Assembly: GCA_963281255.1 (NCBI GenBank)
Contig: OY725503.1
Location: forward strand, 2,790,001-2,854,000
Direction of reading: 5' to 3'
Origin: Aphrocallistes beatrix
Taxonomy: Eukaryota > Porifera > Hexactinellida > Sceptrulophora > Aphrocallistidae
DNA: 64,000 nt
Shown here: one piece after another, positions 11,514 through 22,479 of the stretch
How positions within the stretch are numbered: position 1 is the first letter of the stretch
How the letters are laid out: each line of letters opens with the position of its first letter
Made by a program: the position numbers and the translations under genes
Notes under the pieces: generated by a model
Seen by the model: only the letters and a program-made list of their open reading frames with translations
What the model was told of the DNA's origin: nothing
The model's database searches: none

Positions 11514-11721
11514 AATCACTGCCCATTTCAATTGCTTTCAAACTCAAAATGCTCACTTTCGCTTTGCTCTTATAACGTTTGTTACAGAAAATGCCTACTT
11601 TCTCGCTTATTTCGGCATATTCCGATCTTAAAATGTCACTGGACCCCCCACAGGGAAGGAAAATGCTCCAAATCACTGCCCATTTCAATTGCTTTCAAAC
11701 TCAAAATGCTCACTTTCGCTT
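11514..11721. repeat. 51-bp perfect direct repeat, 157 bp apart
   Basis: The same 51 bases occur at 11514-11564 and 11671-11721, starting AATCACTGCCCATTTCAATT. They match perfectly while the flanks differ, so the duplication is recent. A minus-strand 113-aa ORF crosses this region but has no recognisable domain. Confidence 0.8.
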
Positions 11722-11770
11722 AATGATTGATAATTCGTGAATTAGTCAACTTAGGTATATATATATATAT

Positions 11771-11950
11771 CTCTTATATATTAAAACACTAGGATTTGTT
11801 TGTTTGTTTGTTTGTCCGAATTGATTGAAGAATTGGCAAGTCGTAGAGATACGAAAATTGGCACGTAGGTGTCAAATGATGAATCTAGGATTCAGTTCGA
11901 AAATCTAAGCGAAATGTTCACACCTCGCCGAGATAGGTGACAAAATGTGC
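11771..11950 (+). mobile_element. Second Helitron-like family, 5' part
   Basis: TCTTATATATTAAAACACTAGG followed by GTTT repeats and GTCCGAATTGATTGAAGAAT, nearly identical to 9981-10145 through to TTCACACCTC. The remainder is not defined. Confidence 0.5.
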
Positions 11951-12404
11951 TGACCAATAAAATTCGATTATTTTATAATGCAAATACATTGGAATAAAAT
12001 AGTAGTGACTTATGCATACAACCAATCAATTATCAGCCTTTTATAATGCCATTCACACGATTCTATTTCATATAAATGATTGAATACTGCTATTTTGAGT
12101 CTATAATTTGATTATTAACAACAATTAAAGTGTGTTATATGCTACGATCAATCAATTCGATTATAAAATAACTTTAAACGACATGTACTGGAATTGATTA
12201 TTTAAGTATAATAATCTTTAGCGATGTGAACTTTGTGTCAATTCAAATTGAGCTTACATTCAGGATTAGCTGACTTAATACAAAGTAAAATTTATGTTAC
12301 AGTTCTGATTTCATAAATGTAACCGTAGACAAATGACAATCCAGCGTACTTAGTAAGAAAGCGACGTATTTTTAAACAAGAAAGCGACGTATTGTTTCTC
12401 AAAT

Positions 12405-12465
12405 ATCCCTAAGCGCCCACTGGGTAAATCTGCGGACACGCAGCGCAAGCAAGCGAAGCGCGCTT
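12405..12465 (+). mobile_element. Helitron-like 3'-end fragment
   Basis: A short remnant GCGGACACGCAGCGCAAGCA, ending in the hairpin and CGCTTG|T. It is followed by a TA repeat. Confidence 0.65.
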
Positions 12466-12469
12466 GTAT

Positions 12470-13370
12470 ATATATATATCTTTAACGCTTCCGTATACAT
12501 CCATTGTATTACGTATGAATGGAAAAGTGGTTTGTGCTCAATTATTATCATAAACTGTGATATATGTCAACTCGGGTATATCAAAATAGTTAAAATGAGC
12601 GTCTAACATCAGTGACACCACTATTTGAACCCGATGTATTTTTTAAAATTCAAAATCTCCGTTGCTATAGGTAATAATACTTCAACTTTCCTCGAATTCA
12701 ACTATTTGGTATCTTAAGAAACTTCATTTGACATCGGATATCTCTTAATTGATTTATATCCTTAATTTCGACCGAGCGTTTTTCGTTAAAAAGTGCAAAT
12801 TTTTACATTGCCACCTGATTTACTGAATTTATTCAAAATTTAGTATATTTTTTGACTTTTTTTTGACGTATTCATCTAAAACTTTGAAGAGGGTAATCAA
12901 TTTGAAAATCTGTACGGTAATATTTAAAGCATTAGGCTTAGAGCTTATATTATGGTAACATAAAGCTTATAGAATGAACAAATTCTGAGAACGAAATTAT
13001 AAAAGATTGTGAGGATTGTCATTTTAACTATAAGTGAAGACCGCATACAACACTAAGTCATTTATCCATGGTTCAAAACAATATTAAATTTATATTCACA
13101 ATCTAAATTCATTATGATCAATTTTGGAATTGATTGAAATATATATATACATTGCGGTTCAATAATCAATCCAATATGTTATTATATCTGAAAATTTCAA
13201 ACTTTTCAACTAATTATTCTGCACGAAAAAGTCAGAATTGTGAAAAATAAACATGTAAGCATTTACCACAAATTTTTCGGACTCTTACATTCTGATCCAT
13301 GGTACAATTAAAATCAGTAAAAAGTGAATACAAACTTCTAATGCGAATATTGTTATCCATAGTTTAAGGT
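12470..13370. other. Intergenic, nothing recognised
   Basis: AT-rich single-copy-looking sequence, with no ORF above background and no terminal repeat seen. Confidence 0.5.
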
Positions 13371-13371
13371 A

Positions 13372-14562
13372 TGGTTCCATTGAGTTCAGACACCAAAGAC
13401 GAAAATGTTGAAAGACCACGAGATTGAGACGTCATTGCCACGTCTACTATATAATTAGAAATTTCAGTTTTGTACACTCAGCCAATTTAGGTCATTGAAG
13501 GCTGAGAATAAAACAATAGTAGGTGTAAATCAACATGCCTAGAAGCATATACTACCATCCATAAATTTGTGCGCAAGTTAGGCCTGCCTCCACAGATGAG
13601 CGAAGACCCCAGGAGTTGCGTGTTCCCAGTATGATTTGCGATTTGCAAGTTACGACTGATAAATAATAGGGCAGATATTGTTATTTATATTCATTGCTTG
13701 AGCCTACAATTGCATCGACATGTGTGGTCTAGCCCTTCCTTCCAGGTGATGAGATAATATAGGAAATATCATCAGCAATTCTCAGAAAAGTGAAGTGTAC
13801 GTATATAGGAACGCAATAGATAGTTTATGAATATTACTGAGAAGCATTCTAATATTGTAAAACTATCGTTTTATATCTAAAATTGGACATTTGAAGAAAG
13901 TATGAATATACGTAATACAATTTGAGTGCAGCACCAGTAGGGAGATGATCTTATAAAATGGAGTAAGTATCTCGTCCGTATGTATGTATAAATTGGAACT
14001 TAATAGTAGAAATGTAACTAATCCTCCGAAAATTCCTGATCGGTTCCACCAAGTTTGGTTACTGAGGTCAGGGCTGCATCAACCCATTTTGAGTTGGCAA
14101 AAAATCATATCAATGAGTTGATTATAGCCGTCATATGAAAATGAATTGTTGAAACAAGTTCATTTAGTACAAATGAATCATTCTGAAAATGAGTGGGCTG
14201 TAGACAACTCATTTTTTGAAAGAGTTGAATGAGTTGTGGGCAAGGAATTTCCATGAAAAATGACTTGTTTTTGCCAACTGGGTTGATACAGCCCTGACTG
14301 AGATAATCTGGAATGGAGTATTCCGTAAATTAGGCAATTACAATTAGAATTCCGGAAAGTTTCCGGCAAGTTCCATATCTTAGTGACTCAGATTTCAAAT
14401 AAAATTGACAATTTGGTGATTTTTCCAGTGATGTAGATTATAACAGTAAGACAGACATGATTAGAGTGATTATCAACCTTATAATTAACCAGTGTGAGCC
14501 CAGGCGCCCAAATGGCGCGTCTGGCGAACACAAAGTGTCCGCAAGCAAGCGAAGCGCGCCTG
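13372..14562 (+). mobile_element. Helitron-like element split by ~880 bp insertion
   Basis: The 5' body matches at 13372-13515 (through GAAGGCTGAGAATAAAA). The 3' body resumes at about 14395 (CAAATAAAATTGACAATTTG) and ends GCGCGCCTG at 14562. The material between has no recognised terminal repeat or ORF, so it is either an unidentified insertion or a rearranged neighbour. Confidence 0.55.
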
Positions 14563-14854
14563 TGTTTCTGTAAGTTAAAATGCAAGCCATCAAGTCCTAA
14601 ACCTTCAAACAGGTTGCTACGTTTTAGGCATTATACGCATTGAAATTAATAACAAGCGCTAGTTTAGTCTAAAAATAGATATATTACATCTATAGAACAT
14701 GTCTAAATTTAGCAACACTCATACACAGACACACAACGTACAATTACAACTGCAAATGGATAGCTATTAAATAGATATAAATACAAAAAATTTGCTCAAA
14801 TTATATCCAGAAGAAGTAAAATAATACAAGTCATTCTACAAAATACATCTGAAA

Positions 14855-15364
14855 ATGTCTAATAAAATGTTGGGAAAAATGAGTACACATCAACGTGCAT
14901 GTAATATCTTCCCTAGTGATGGTATCCAGTTTGTGCCAGGAAAGTTGCGAATTGGGGAGTGCAATCAGAACATAATAATTGAGAAGAGAGCCGGCCAAAA
15001 GAATATTCACTTGTGCAGAGACGTCATCGAACACATCTGGAGTGGAGGCGAGAGTAAACAGCTCCAGCTTACATTCCGAACAGAACGAAATACATTGACT
15101 ACCCATATCCGTCGTAGACGCCATCATTCTGATTATTGGCTGGACATCTTCGCGTCCTACACTGATGAACAATTCATGCAAGAATTTGGTTGTGACCAGT
15201 TTCATGCATACAAAGAGCATGTTAACCAATATGGTAAAGCTTTCCGGTGGAATCCACCGAAGCTAACATTCGAGCAAAGAGAAGAAAAATTCAAGCAACA
15301 GTATTTGCCAGCAGATATAATGCTCGACTATCCACAATTAGAGATACTCACTTACTTGGAGTAG
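14855..15364 (+). CDS. Hypothetical 169-aa protein, possible transposon partner gene
   Basis: Complete ORF, ATG (MSNKMLGKMSTHQRACNIF) to TAG, with AATAAA 79 bp after the stop. The protein is hydrophilic and basic, with no signal peptide or membrane segment. A basic patch HIRRRRHHSDYW lies near the middle, and the C-terminal third is charged (LTFEQREEKFKQQY). I do not recognise a family. It lies 1.7 kb upstream of the Mutator-like transposase, on the same strand, and both have simple 5' and 3' flanks, so it could be a companion gene of the same mobile element; that is inference. The antisense 132-aa ORF over the same bases is taken as a shadow. Confidence 0.55.
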   Translation: MSNKMLGKMSTHQRACNIFPSDGIQFVPGKLRIGECNQNIIIEKRAGQKNIHLCRDVIEHIWSGGESKQLQLTFRTERNTLTTHIRRRRHHSDYWLDIFASYTDEQFMQEFGCDQFHAYKEHVNQYGKAFRWNPPKLTFEQREEKFKQQYLPADIMLDYPQLEILTYLE

Positions 15365-15442
15365 ATTTTGTATGTATGTAACAATCATGTGATTCATTGC
15401 TATTACTTTACAACTATTAGTACATAGTATAACTATTATTAT

Positions 15443-15448
15443 AATAAA
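15443..15448 (+). promoter_or_regulatory. Poly(A) signal AATAAA
   Basis: Canonical hexamer downstream of the 169-aa ORF, in the expected orientation and distance. Confidence 0.55.
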
Positions 15449-15549
15449 GTACTTGCTGATAAATTAGTAATAATATCACTAGACGTACATAATACCATTT
15501 GTCTGCTTCATATATTATTATATTGGATCTACGTATGATCCTATGTAAT

Positions 15550-16465
15550 ATTGTAGCACAGTTCTAAAATGAGTGCTGGAGTCCGGCCTGGCGCAAGTGG
15601 CATGCACAGACCTGAGTATACAAGACATCACTAATTTCCCTGGATTTTCCATGGAATTCGCATTTTAAATCTAGAACATTTTTGAGAGGAGCTTGTAAGT
15701 ATACTCGAGTGGTTGGTTATACGGGAGGGTTGATTTGAAATTAGTTGATGTATCACACAGTAATAAAGTACTCAACATATTATCTAGAATAAGAAATAAA
15801 ATATTCTATTGATTGCAGATAGAAGATAATTGATGAAATACTACATGCGATAAAAACCATTTTTGGGTAAAACTTTCAAAGTCAATTTACGAGATTTAAT
15901 AAATGGGGGAGGGGGGCTAGAAAAAAACATTAATTAATAAGCGGGGGTCAGTTTATTCGGACACCTAGAGTAGATCCATCAGATATTTGCAGCCACAAAT
16001 GCGACAAATGACTTTGAATACAAGTCGTCTTATTCGGCAAACTTAGCCCTCTAGCAACATCATAGCAGCATAGGAATGTAACAACATTCCATTCTTAAAA
16101 CTTGTTTGAACCCTATCGAGTGATCCTTCTTGCGACTCCGCTCGGTCTAAATTTGACAATGATTTGTGAATAGGGTATTTCGTCCAAATTGCAAGATTGC
16201 AATAATTTGTTTTGATCCACAGGCACAGGGTCGAGAGACTTTCTCAGAATAAATGTCGTCTATTTCAAATTCATCCCCTTTTGGTCTACATAATCACCAC
16301 AAAAAGCATGCTGAACATGTCCAACCGTGCTCATTTCCCCAAACAATTATCAAAAGTCACTAGACCACAAATGGCTACAAATTTATGCGTTTACAAATAT
16401 AATCAACAAAAATAGATAGATAAATTTCCTTGATGGTGTTTGGACTCTAAGAGTACTTTCAACAT
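15550..16465. other. Intergenic, no gene recognised
   Basis: Contains short G-rich runs (about 15905-15920) and scattered short ORFs without domain features. It may be the interior of the transposon carrying the two flanking genes, but no terminal repeats were found. Confidence 0.4.
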
Positions 16466-16474
16466 ATTTTATGC

Positions 16475-16674
16475 CAGCGGTTCCCAAACTGGGGTGCATG
16501 AACTCCCTAGCGGTGCACGGGACAAGGATTAGAACTGAATATTGAGCATTTTTAACAGAATTATTTTTGAAGTTATATGCACTTACTCCTAGATCCTGGC
16601 ATAGGTCCTGGGGTGCACAAAATAATTTTTAGGTGTCAGGAGGTGCACGAGGTAAAAGGGGTTGGGAACCACTG
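16475..16674. mobile_element. hAT MITE, 200 bp, 8-bp target duplication
   Basis: The ends CAGCGGTTCCCAAACTGGGG and GGTTGGGAACCACTG are the classic hAT (Charlie-like) terminal pattern. The 8-bp duplication TTTTATGC is perfect (16467-16474 and 16675-16682). The short ORFs on both strands here are artefacts of the element. Confidence 0.9.
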
Positions 16675-17100
16675 TTTTATGCGAACAAAAAGTTTCTTTA
16701 CAGACCACATAAGGGTGCGCGTTATTGGGAGGTGCCCCATTCAAGGCTCCATTTTCCATCCCAGACAACAATATGTCACAATAGCAATGCACACATAACA
16801 GTAGATATGTAAGCACGATACAACCAAGTGCAATTGGAATTTAGCTTAGTAAGAATTGAGAAATGCAAACACCATCCATAATTGGAAAAATTCTAAAAAT
16901 ATCAACATGTGCATGTACACTGTACATGGCTAACTATATTTAGAATTCTGTCACCACAATACAAGAAACTACGTACATAGTTCTATTATTAGCATGTGAG
17001 GTGGAACAATTATGGGCACTACAACTGTAGTTAATTTTAACGTTGTTACACCAAACCAATATAAGTATGGAAATAATTAATGTCATAACTAATTCAAAAA

Positions 17101-19488
17101 ATGTCTTCTTCAGAACAAGAAACTATTTCTACATTTCGCAGCGCAGATCTCCCGAAGGTTTGCATTCCGGCTGATTTTGAATCTAGCATGGAGTCAAGTG
17201 GGTCTGACAATGAAGGTGATTTCATATTCAAAGTCCCAACAACCCCAACTGATTTAACACCAGCTACATCCACGCCTACTGAGCTCGGATCTACTCTCTC
17301 TCAAGTAGCCCACTCTTCGCAGACATCCGAAGAATCGGATAACACGGCACCAGCTACCCCAGTTCATACCAAAAAGCAGCGAGGACATAAACTCAACACT
17401 GGGAGGTTTCGGAAGGGTGAGGGAGTCAAAAGAAAATCTACTTTCACACCATCTACCACGAAGCGATTACCCCTTCATACTAGCACTCCGAAATCTAAAA
17501 CACTATTACAGCAAGTGAAGTTTCCTCAGCCCAATAAACGCCTCAGTATTATGGTACAGAAGGATGGAGCTCAATCATTTCGTGATCTCTACGTTCCTCA
17601 TGGCTCGCAAATAATTGATATCGATATACTGAGTACGGTATTTTCTCTATTGAGATGCACTGAGGCACACTGCACTGGTAATTTGAATCTGTATCAATAC
17701 GCTTTTCGTGATGGGTTACAATCATATCTCTTGTTGAAATGCAGTCGCTGCCATCTTGTGCTTGCTGAATTTCCCACATCCCGTCCGGTTGGAATGAAAT
17801 CTAATGAAGCCGTGAACGATCCTCAAATGCTTTGCCGGAAAAAGTCGGAAGTCAACGTTAGAGCTTTACTAGCAGCACACTGTACTTCCATGAGCTGGAG
17901 TGATTTTCTACTGACCTGCAATCTCCTTGATATACAAAATACCTGGCATAGAATGTCCAAGTCTCTACTCGCGCAATTGGTCCTTTCTACAGATAAAATA
18001 TGCCAGCAATCCATGTCCATGACAGCAAAAGAAGTGAGAGCCAAAGCTGAGTCATCTAACATTCCTGGTTGCAAGGTATGCGCGGTGAGCTTTGACGGAT
18101 CTTGGCACAGACGCGGACATTTTAGTAATCAAGGATTCGCCGGGGCTATTGAAGTCAAAACGGGGAAAGTCCTTGACTACGTCCTTTACGAACGCGTGTG
18201 TAACAAATGTATCAGATGGACGGAAGAACGTAAGAAAGAAAACCCAGAGGAATACAGCGAATACTGGGAGAAACATTCGAGCGAATGCCCAGCTAACTTC
18301 TCTGGAACAAGTCAGGCGATGGAATCTTCTGCTGCAATAGAAATCTGGGGTAGATCAGTTGACAAGCATTCTCTAGCCTATACTACATATGTGGGAGATG
18401 GGGACTCAAGCTCTTTCAAAAGGTTGGAACAAAATAATCCTTACAAAGGAATGGAAGTTATCCGGAAAGAGGAATGTCTTGGGCACACGCAAAAACGATT
18501 AAAGAAACACCTCAAAAAGAAGACAACTACGAAAACAATGCCCTCCAAGCCAATACCCGCATCAAAAGTCGAGAGAATTGCTCATCTATACGCTCTTGTT
18601 ATTGGCAAGAACAGAGGCAGAACACCACTAGACATTCAAAACGCCCTTTACACACTGATGAATCATTTGTTCGAGGAGCACGATCGTTGCCCACACTCAA
18701 AAGAATCCTGGTGTTACTTTCAAAAGGGCCTCGCAATTTCAGCTGAGAATACCTCTCATCCACCTCCCATACTCCGACAACCCTATCAGAATAAAGACGA
18801 GTATTCGCGCCTGGAAGATGTTTTCAAGAAATTTGCAAGCATTGAAATGTGTTCCGCTCTGACAATGGGATTAACACAGAACTGTAATGAGTCGCTACAT
18901 TCAGTTGTATGGCATAATGCTCCAAAGACAAAACGTGTAGGACAAAAGTCACTTCAAGCCGCTGCTGCTATTGCTGTGTGCACTTTCAATGAAGGTTCAA
19001 TGATGCTCGCAGCTATTCTGTCAGATCAACATGTACAATGTAGCCGTATAACTCTTGAACACTTAGCATCGATGGATAAAGAAAGGAACCGCTGTAAACT
19101 TAAAGCCGTTATGGCTACTCAAAAGAGGCGTCGGAGAGTTCTCAAATCCCAATTCATTGCAGCCGAATCCTCCAGGCGTAGACGTGAAAAGGATACTACG
19201 ACCTATAAATCTGGAGGTTTTGGTACTGAGCTCTCATCTGTTGCCATGAAAGAATTACCTTCCACGAGTGTTAACCCTGATGACTCTGAAACAGTTTGCG
19301 AGGAATGTGAACAACACGACTGCCCAACCGGGGGAAAGAGGGCGAATGATGACTGGTTAGGTTGTGAGTTCTGCCTGAGATGGTTTCACTGTGGATGCGT
19401 CAATACCAGTCTAAAGGACGTGGGAGATGATCCTTATATCTGTAGGAAATGTGACTTGGAATTCGAGTCCTGTGTAGAAGCTGTATAA
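17101..19488 (+). CDS. Mutator-like transposase with C-terminal PHD finger, 795 aa
   Basis: Single uninterrupted ORF from ATG (MSSSEQETISTFRSADLP). Residues 1-150 are low-complexity and Ser/Thr/Lys-rich. The central domain shows the metazoan Mutator-like transposase pattern: CAVSFDGSWHRRG (Asp332), a Cys-rich stretch, YVGDGDSSSF (Asp433/435), HTQKRLKKHLKK, and TQNCNESLHSVVWHNAPK (Glu597). These acidic residues are the likely DDE triad. A Cys4-His-Cys3 PHD finger follows at about 733-783 (CEEC ... GCEFCLRWFHCGC ... CRKC). The family is known as transposases, some possibly domesticated; the intact frame suggests a recent or preserved copy. AATAAA lies 69 bp past the stop. No terminal inverted repeats were identified, so whether it is mobile or a host gene is unresolved. 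Confidence 0.8.
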   Translation: MSSSEQETISTFRSADLPKVCIPADFESSMESSGSDNEGDFIFKVPTTPTDLTPATSTPTELGSTLSQVAHSSQTSEESDNTAPATPVHTKKQRGHKLNTGRFRKGEGVKRKSTFTPSTTKRLPLHTSTPKSKTLLQQVKFPQPNKRLSIMVQKDGAQSFRDLYVPHGSQIIDIDILSTVFSLLRCTEAHCTGNLNLYQYAFRDGLQSYLLLKCSRCHLVLAEFPTSRPVGMKSNEAVNDPQMLCRKKSEVNVRALLAAHCTSMSWSDFLLTCNLLDIQNTWHRMSKSLLAQLVLSTDKICQQSMSMTAKEVRAKAESSNIPGCKVCAVSFDGSWHRRGHFSNQGFAGAIEVKTGKVLDYVLYERVCNKCIRWTEERKKENPEEYSEYWEKHSSECPANFSGTSQAMESSAAIEIWGRSVDKHSLAYTTYVGDGDSSSFKRLEQNNPYKGMEVIRKEECLGHTQKRLKKHLKKKTTTKTMPSKPIPASKVERIAHLYALVIGKNRGRTPLDIQNALYTLMNHLFEEHDRCPHSKESWCYFQKGLAISAENTSHPPPILRQPYQNKDEYSRLEDVFKKFASIEMCSALTMGLTQNCNESLHSVVWHNAPKTKRVGQKSLQAAAAIAVCTFNEGSMMLAAILSDQHVQCSRITLEHLASMDKERNRCKLKAVMATQKRRRRVLKSQFIAAESSRRRREKDTTTYKSGGFGTELSSVAMKELPSTSVNPDDSETVCEECEQHDCPTGGKRANDDWLGCEFCLRWFHCGCVNTSLKDVGDDPYICRKCDLEFESCVEAV

Positions 19489-19556
19489 CTATCGTTTCTG
19501 TAGTAGCATGCCACCATTAGAATAGTATGATATACTTGTTTGCTCATTTATACTAT

Positions 19557-19562
19557 AATAAA
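19557..19562 (+). promoter_or_regulatory. Poly(A) signal AATAAA
   Basis: Hexamer downstream of the Mutator-like ORF, correctly oriented. Confidence 0.55.
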
Positions 19563-19687
19563 TATCAATGCATCAATCTAGCTCAGGGAATTTGAAACTG
19601 CGTCACTAATATTAAAAATAATGGTCGACATACCGATAGAAAAGCACCACAAAAACAGTCAATAATAGTTTCGAAATTGGAAAAGTA

Positions 19688-19847
19688 CAGTCAGGGTCGC
19701 ATATCATTATGAACCGCATGGGGGCCCAAAATATTTTCACAATAGAGAGAGAGTCATACATAGTAGCGAAATCGAAATAATAGAAATTCTATAGAGCCGG
19801 TCAAATTGGGACCCAGAGGAGTTGTTCATAATAAGCGACTCTGACTG
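19688..19847. mobile_element. TA-flanked MITE, 160 bp
   Basis: Ends CAGTCAGGGTCGC and GCGACTCTGACTG, with TA on both sides (19686-19687, 19848-19849). Same family as 7678-7862. A further right end of the family (GCGACTCTGACTG) lies near 44050-44065. Confidence 0.8.
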
Positions 19848-20559
19848 TACATATTGATATATGTATGCTATTGCACCGTTCAATTTTGATATCAACATTT
19901 TACAAGTGCGAATATCGAAATCTACTTTTACTAAATTACAATACAGGCTTATTTGCCGTTGAGATTTCTTATCTAGCAGAAAATACACGTCTACATAAAA
20001 AGGTGTGAAAATATGATTAAATTTTATGATATGATAAGCAGACGTGCGTTCGACACCGTCCATACGATAAAGAATCTCCTATAATAGGAGCTGCACTAGA
20101 AATGAGAATTCTCAAAACAATACAACTGCATCACAACAGCAGGAGGCCGCAGGGGGGAAGATTGTGATTTTTGTGATTTTCATGTACAGAATTCAATCAT
20201 TTTAGAAAGCAACATCAGAATGTATTTGTGGAAACAACTATCTCTAAGATTGGAATTTGGGATTTTTTCAATACACATAGCAATAGTTTTATTAATAAAT
20301 TAAACTTACATTCTTGCTGTAGGTGAAGTAGGCAAGTCACAGGTGTCCAAGACATAAAGTGATTGCTTTCATTTACTTGTCTGGATCATAGCGAATTGAT
20401 ACAGCGAATTAGCTAATTGTTGAATCCTGGTGACAGAGAAAGATTATAACTATATACTATCTACATATCTATTTATAATATTTAATTTTAAGTTACACAC
20501 ATATGTTAAAAATAGGTATTGAAATGGCGTAAACCAAGTTCAAATGGGAGATTTTCATT

Positions 20560-20990
20560 CTGGATCAATTGTCAAGTTTTCTAATTTTCAACCTCAACTC
20601 GGAAATTTGGAAAAACATGGAACCAGGAGCACATGGTTGTGAAACAAGACTCCCCAATAAAGCCCATTTCGAATGAATACAGTAGACATTGGATCCTTGC
20701 ATAAATGTAATGCCGATTCTTGGTAAAACTCGATCTGGTATATACTTTTTAGCCTCAAATCGCATGTGCGTTTACTTTCAATGCGATCCTATTACCAGAG
20801 ATTTCTGTACAATATATTAATTAGAAAAATTAATATGTGACTAATTTGAATGCGTATTATTCGAATCTGTAATCCAATTAGCTATATCACATACCGTTTA
20901 GAAGTAACCGTCTTCATGAATAGACACATTTTAGCATTATTTGTATGGGAAAGAATCAAGTGTTGAAATACTTTTGTCCGCTTAGTGTAT
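20560..20990 (-). pseudogene. Decayed Tc1 transposase fragment and terminus
   Basis: The minus frame near 20765-20565 contains RIGITFMQGSNVYCIHSKW, resembling the second-Asp block of Tc1 transposases (FMQDNA..H.SK). About 220 bp away, ATACTTTTGTCCGCTTAGTG followed by TA looks like a Tc1-type terminal repeat. Heavily decayed; weak call. Confidence 0.4.
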
Positions 20991-21141
20991 ATGGCCCAAA
21001 TTGGTCCAAATTAGTTCAATATAATTTCCAACAACGAGTGAAGCACGACGTTCCATATTGATCATGACAACTACTATACTAGGAGTTGCAGTAAAATATA
21101 AAATTTATTGCTTAATTTAGAAGATTAAAACTCACATTCTT

Positions 21142-21902
21142 CCCCTCCTCCTCCCCTCTGCCCCCGCCTCTAACGCCCCCGCTTCTGCCCCTGCTTCTAA
21201 CGCCCCCGCTTCTGCCCCTGCTTCTAACGCCCCCGCCTCTGCCCCCGCTTCTAACGCCCCCGCTTTTTCCCCCGCTTCTTCCCCCGCCTCTAACGCCCCC
21301 GCTTCTTCCCCCGCCTCTAACGCCCCCGCTTCTTCCCCGCCTCTAACGCCCCCGCTTCTGTCCCTGCTTCTAACGCCCCCGCCTCTGCCCCCGCCTCTAA
21401 CGCCCCCGCTTCTTCCCCGCCTCTAACGCCCCCGCTTCTTCCCCCGCCTCTAACGCCCCCGCTTCTGCCCCTGCTTCTAACGCCCCCGCCTCTGCCCCCG
21501 CTTCTAACGCCCCCGCTTTTTCCCCCGCTTCTTCCCCCGCCTCTAACGCCCCCGCTTCTGCCCCTGCTTCTAACGTCCCCGCTTCTGCCCCTGCTTCTAA
21601 CGCCCCCGCCTCTGCCCCCGCTTCTAACGCCCCCGCTTTTTCCCCCGCTTCTTCCCCCGCCTCTAACGCCCCCGCTTCTTCCCCCGCCTCTAACGCCCCC
21701 GCTTCTTCCCCGCCTCTAACGCCCCCGCTTCTGTCCCTGCTTCTAACGCCCCCGCCTCTGCCCCCGCTTCTAACGCCCCCGCTTCTTCCCCCGCCTCTAA
21801 CGCCCCCGCTTCTGCCCCCGCCTCTAACGCCCCCGCTTCTGCCCCTGCTTCTAACGCCCCCGCTTCTTCCCCCGCTTCTGCCCCTGCTTCTGCCCCCACC
21901 AC
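21142..21902. repeat. C-rich minisatellite, ~760 bp
   Basis: Tandem array of 15-, 18- and 27-bp mixtures built from GCCCCCGCTTCTAAC and GCCCCTGCTTCTAAC. One strand is almost free of G and very C-rich, unlike the AT-rich surroundings. Higher-order blocks of about 280 bp recur (for example 21250-21420 and 21490-21730). The opposite-strand frame would encode an endless Ala-Gly-Glu-Leu repeat, which I treat as non-coding. The strand asymmetry means the G-rich strand could form quadruplex-like structures. Confidence 0.9.
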
Positions 21903-22109
21903 TTCTCCTGCCTCCCTCCCTCTCAAGAATCTGTTTCTAGATTTAAAATAAATATTTAATACTGAATAGCAAGCAAATAAATTTCTATCTACTGAACACT
22001 CGTTTCTAATAGTTTTAATAATTAGTAACTTTCCAAGGAACCAAAGTGTTCGGATAACCGAGGATATGCACTGCCCTGTCTTCCAAGAGAAGTATACTAA
22101 TTAAAATTA

Positions 22110-22463
22110 GTGATGAGGCTAACAAAATATTTGAAATATTTTATATTTGTTCTGGCCTTATATTATATATTTACATGTTTTGGTAAGAGAGATCCACAGC
22201 GATCTCTGAACCTAATTCTGCATTCCCTACCATCTAACTACAACACCTTTTACCTGCATCCTGACTGCCTTCTGAATGGCAGTAGCAGTAAGCTCGTAAC
22301 TCTAGCTACCTCCTTCATTGCAACTTCAGATCTTCTCTCCGACCTAGAGAAGCTGCACCGCCACAACGCACAGCTCAACTTTCTCCTAACGACTCAGTTC
22401 CCGTCTCTCCTGCCTTTGTCAACTTCGTCATATTCACAAATGATTCAGAATGGGTTCGGCTGA
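22110..22463 (+). CDS. Hypothetical 117-aa membrane-anchored ORF
   Basis: ATG to TGA; starts MMRLTKYLKYFIFVLALYYI, a hydrophobic signal-anchor-like segment at residues 10-25. The rest is Ser/Leu-rich without a recognisable domain (one possible N-glycosylation site, NGSS). Base composition is more balanced than the surroundings, and the GC-richer stretch continues to about 22870. It could be the first exon of a type II membrane protein or secreted factor, or an isolated ORF. The only evidence is the N-terminal topology and composition. Confidence 0.35.
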   Translation: MMRLTKYLKYFIFVLALYYIFTCFGKRDPQRSLNLILHSLPSNYNTFYLHPDCLLNGSSSKLVTLATSFIATSDLLSDLEKLHRHNAQLNFLLTTQFPSLLPLSTSSYSQMIQNGFG

Positions 22464-22479
22464 TCAGAGCTGAGTACCA

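Noticed and set aside
14831-15229. 132-aa minus-strand ORF
   Set aside because: Antisense to the 169-aa ORF, with no domain and no poly(A) signal on that strand; treated as a shadow.
21690-21926. 78-aa Ala/Gly/Glu/Leu-repeat ORF
   Set aside because: A by-product of translating the minisatellite; all frames stay open because the array lacks stop triplets.
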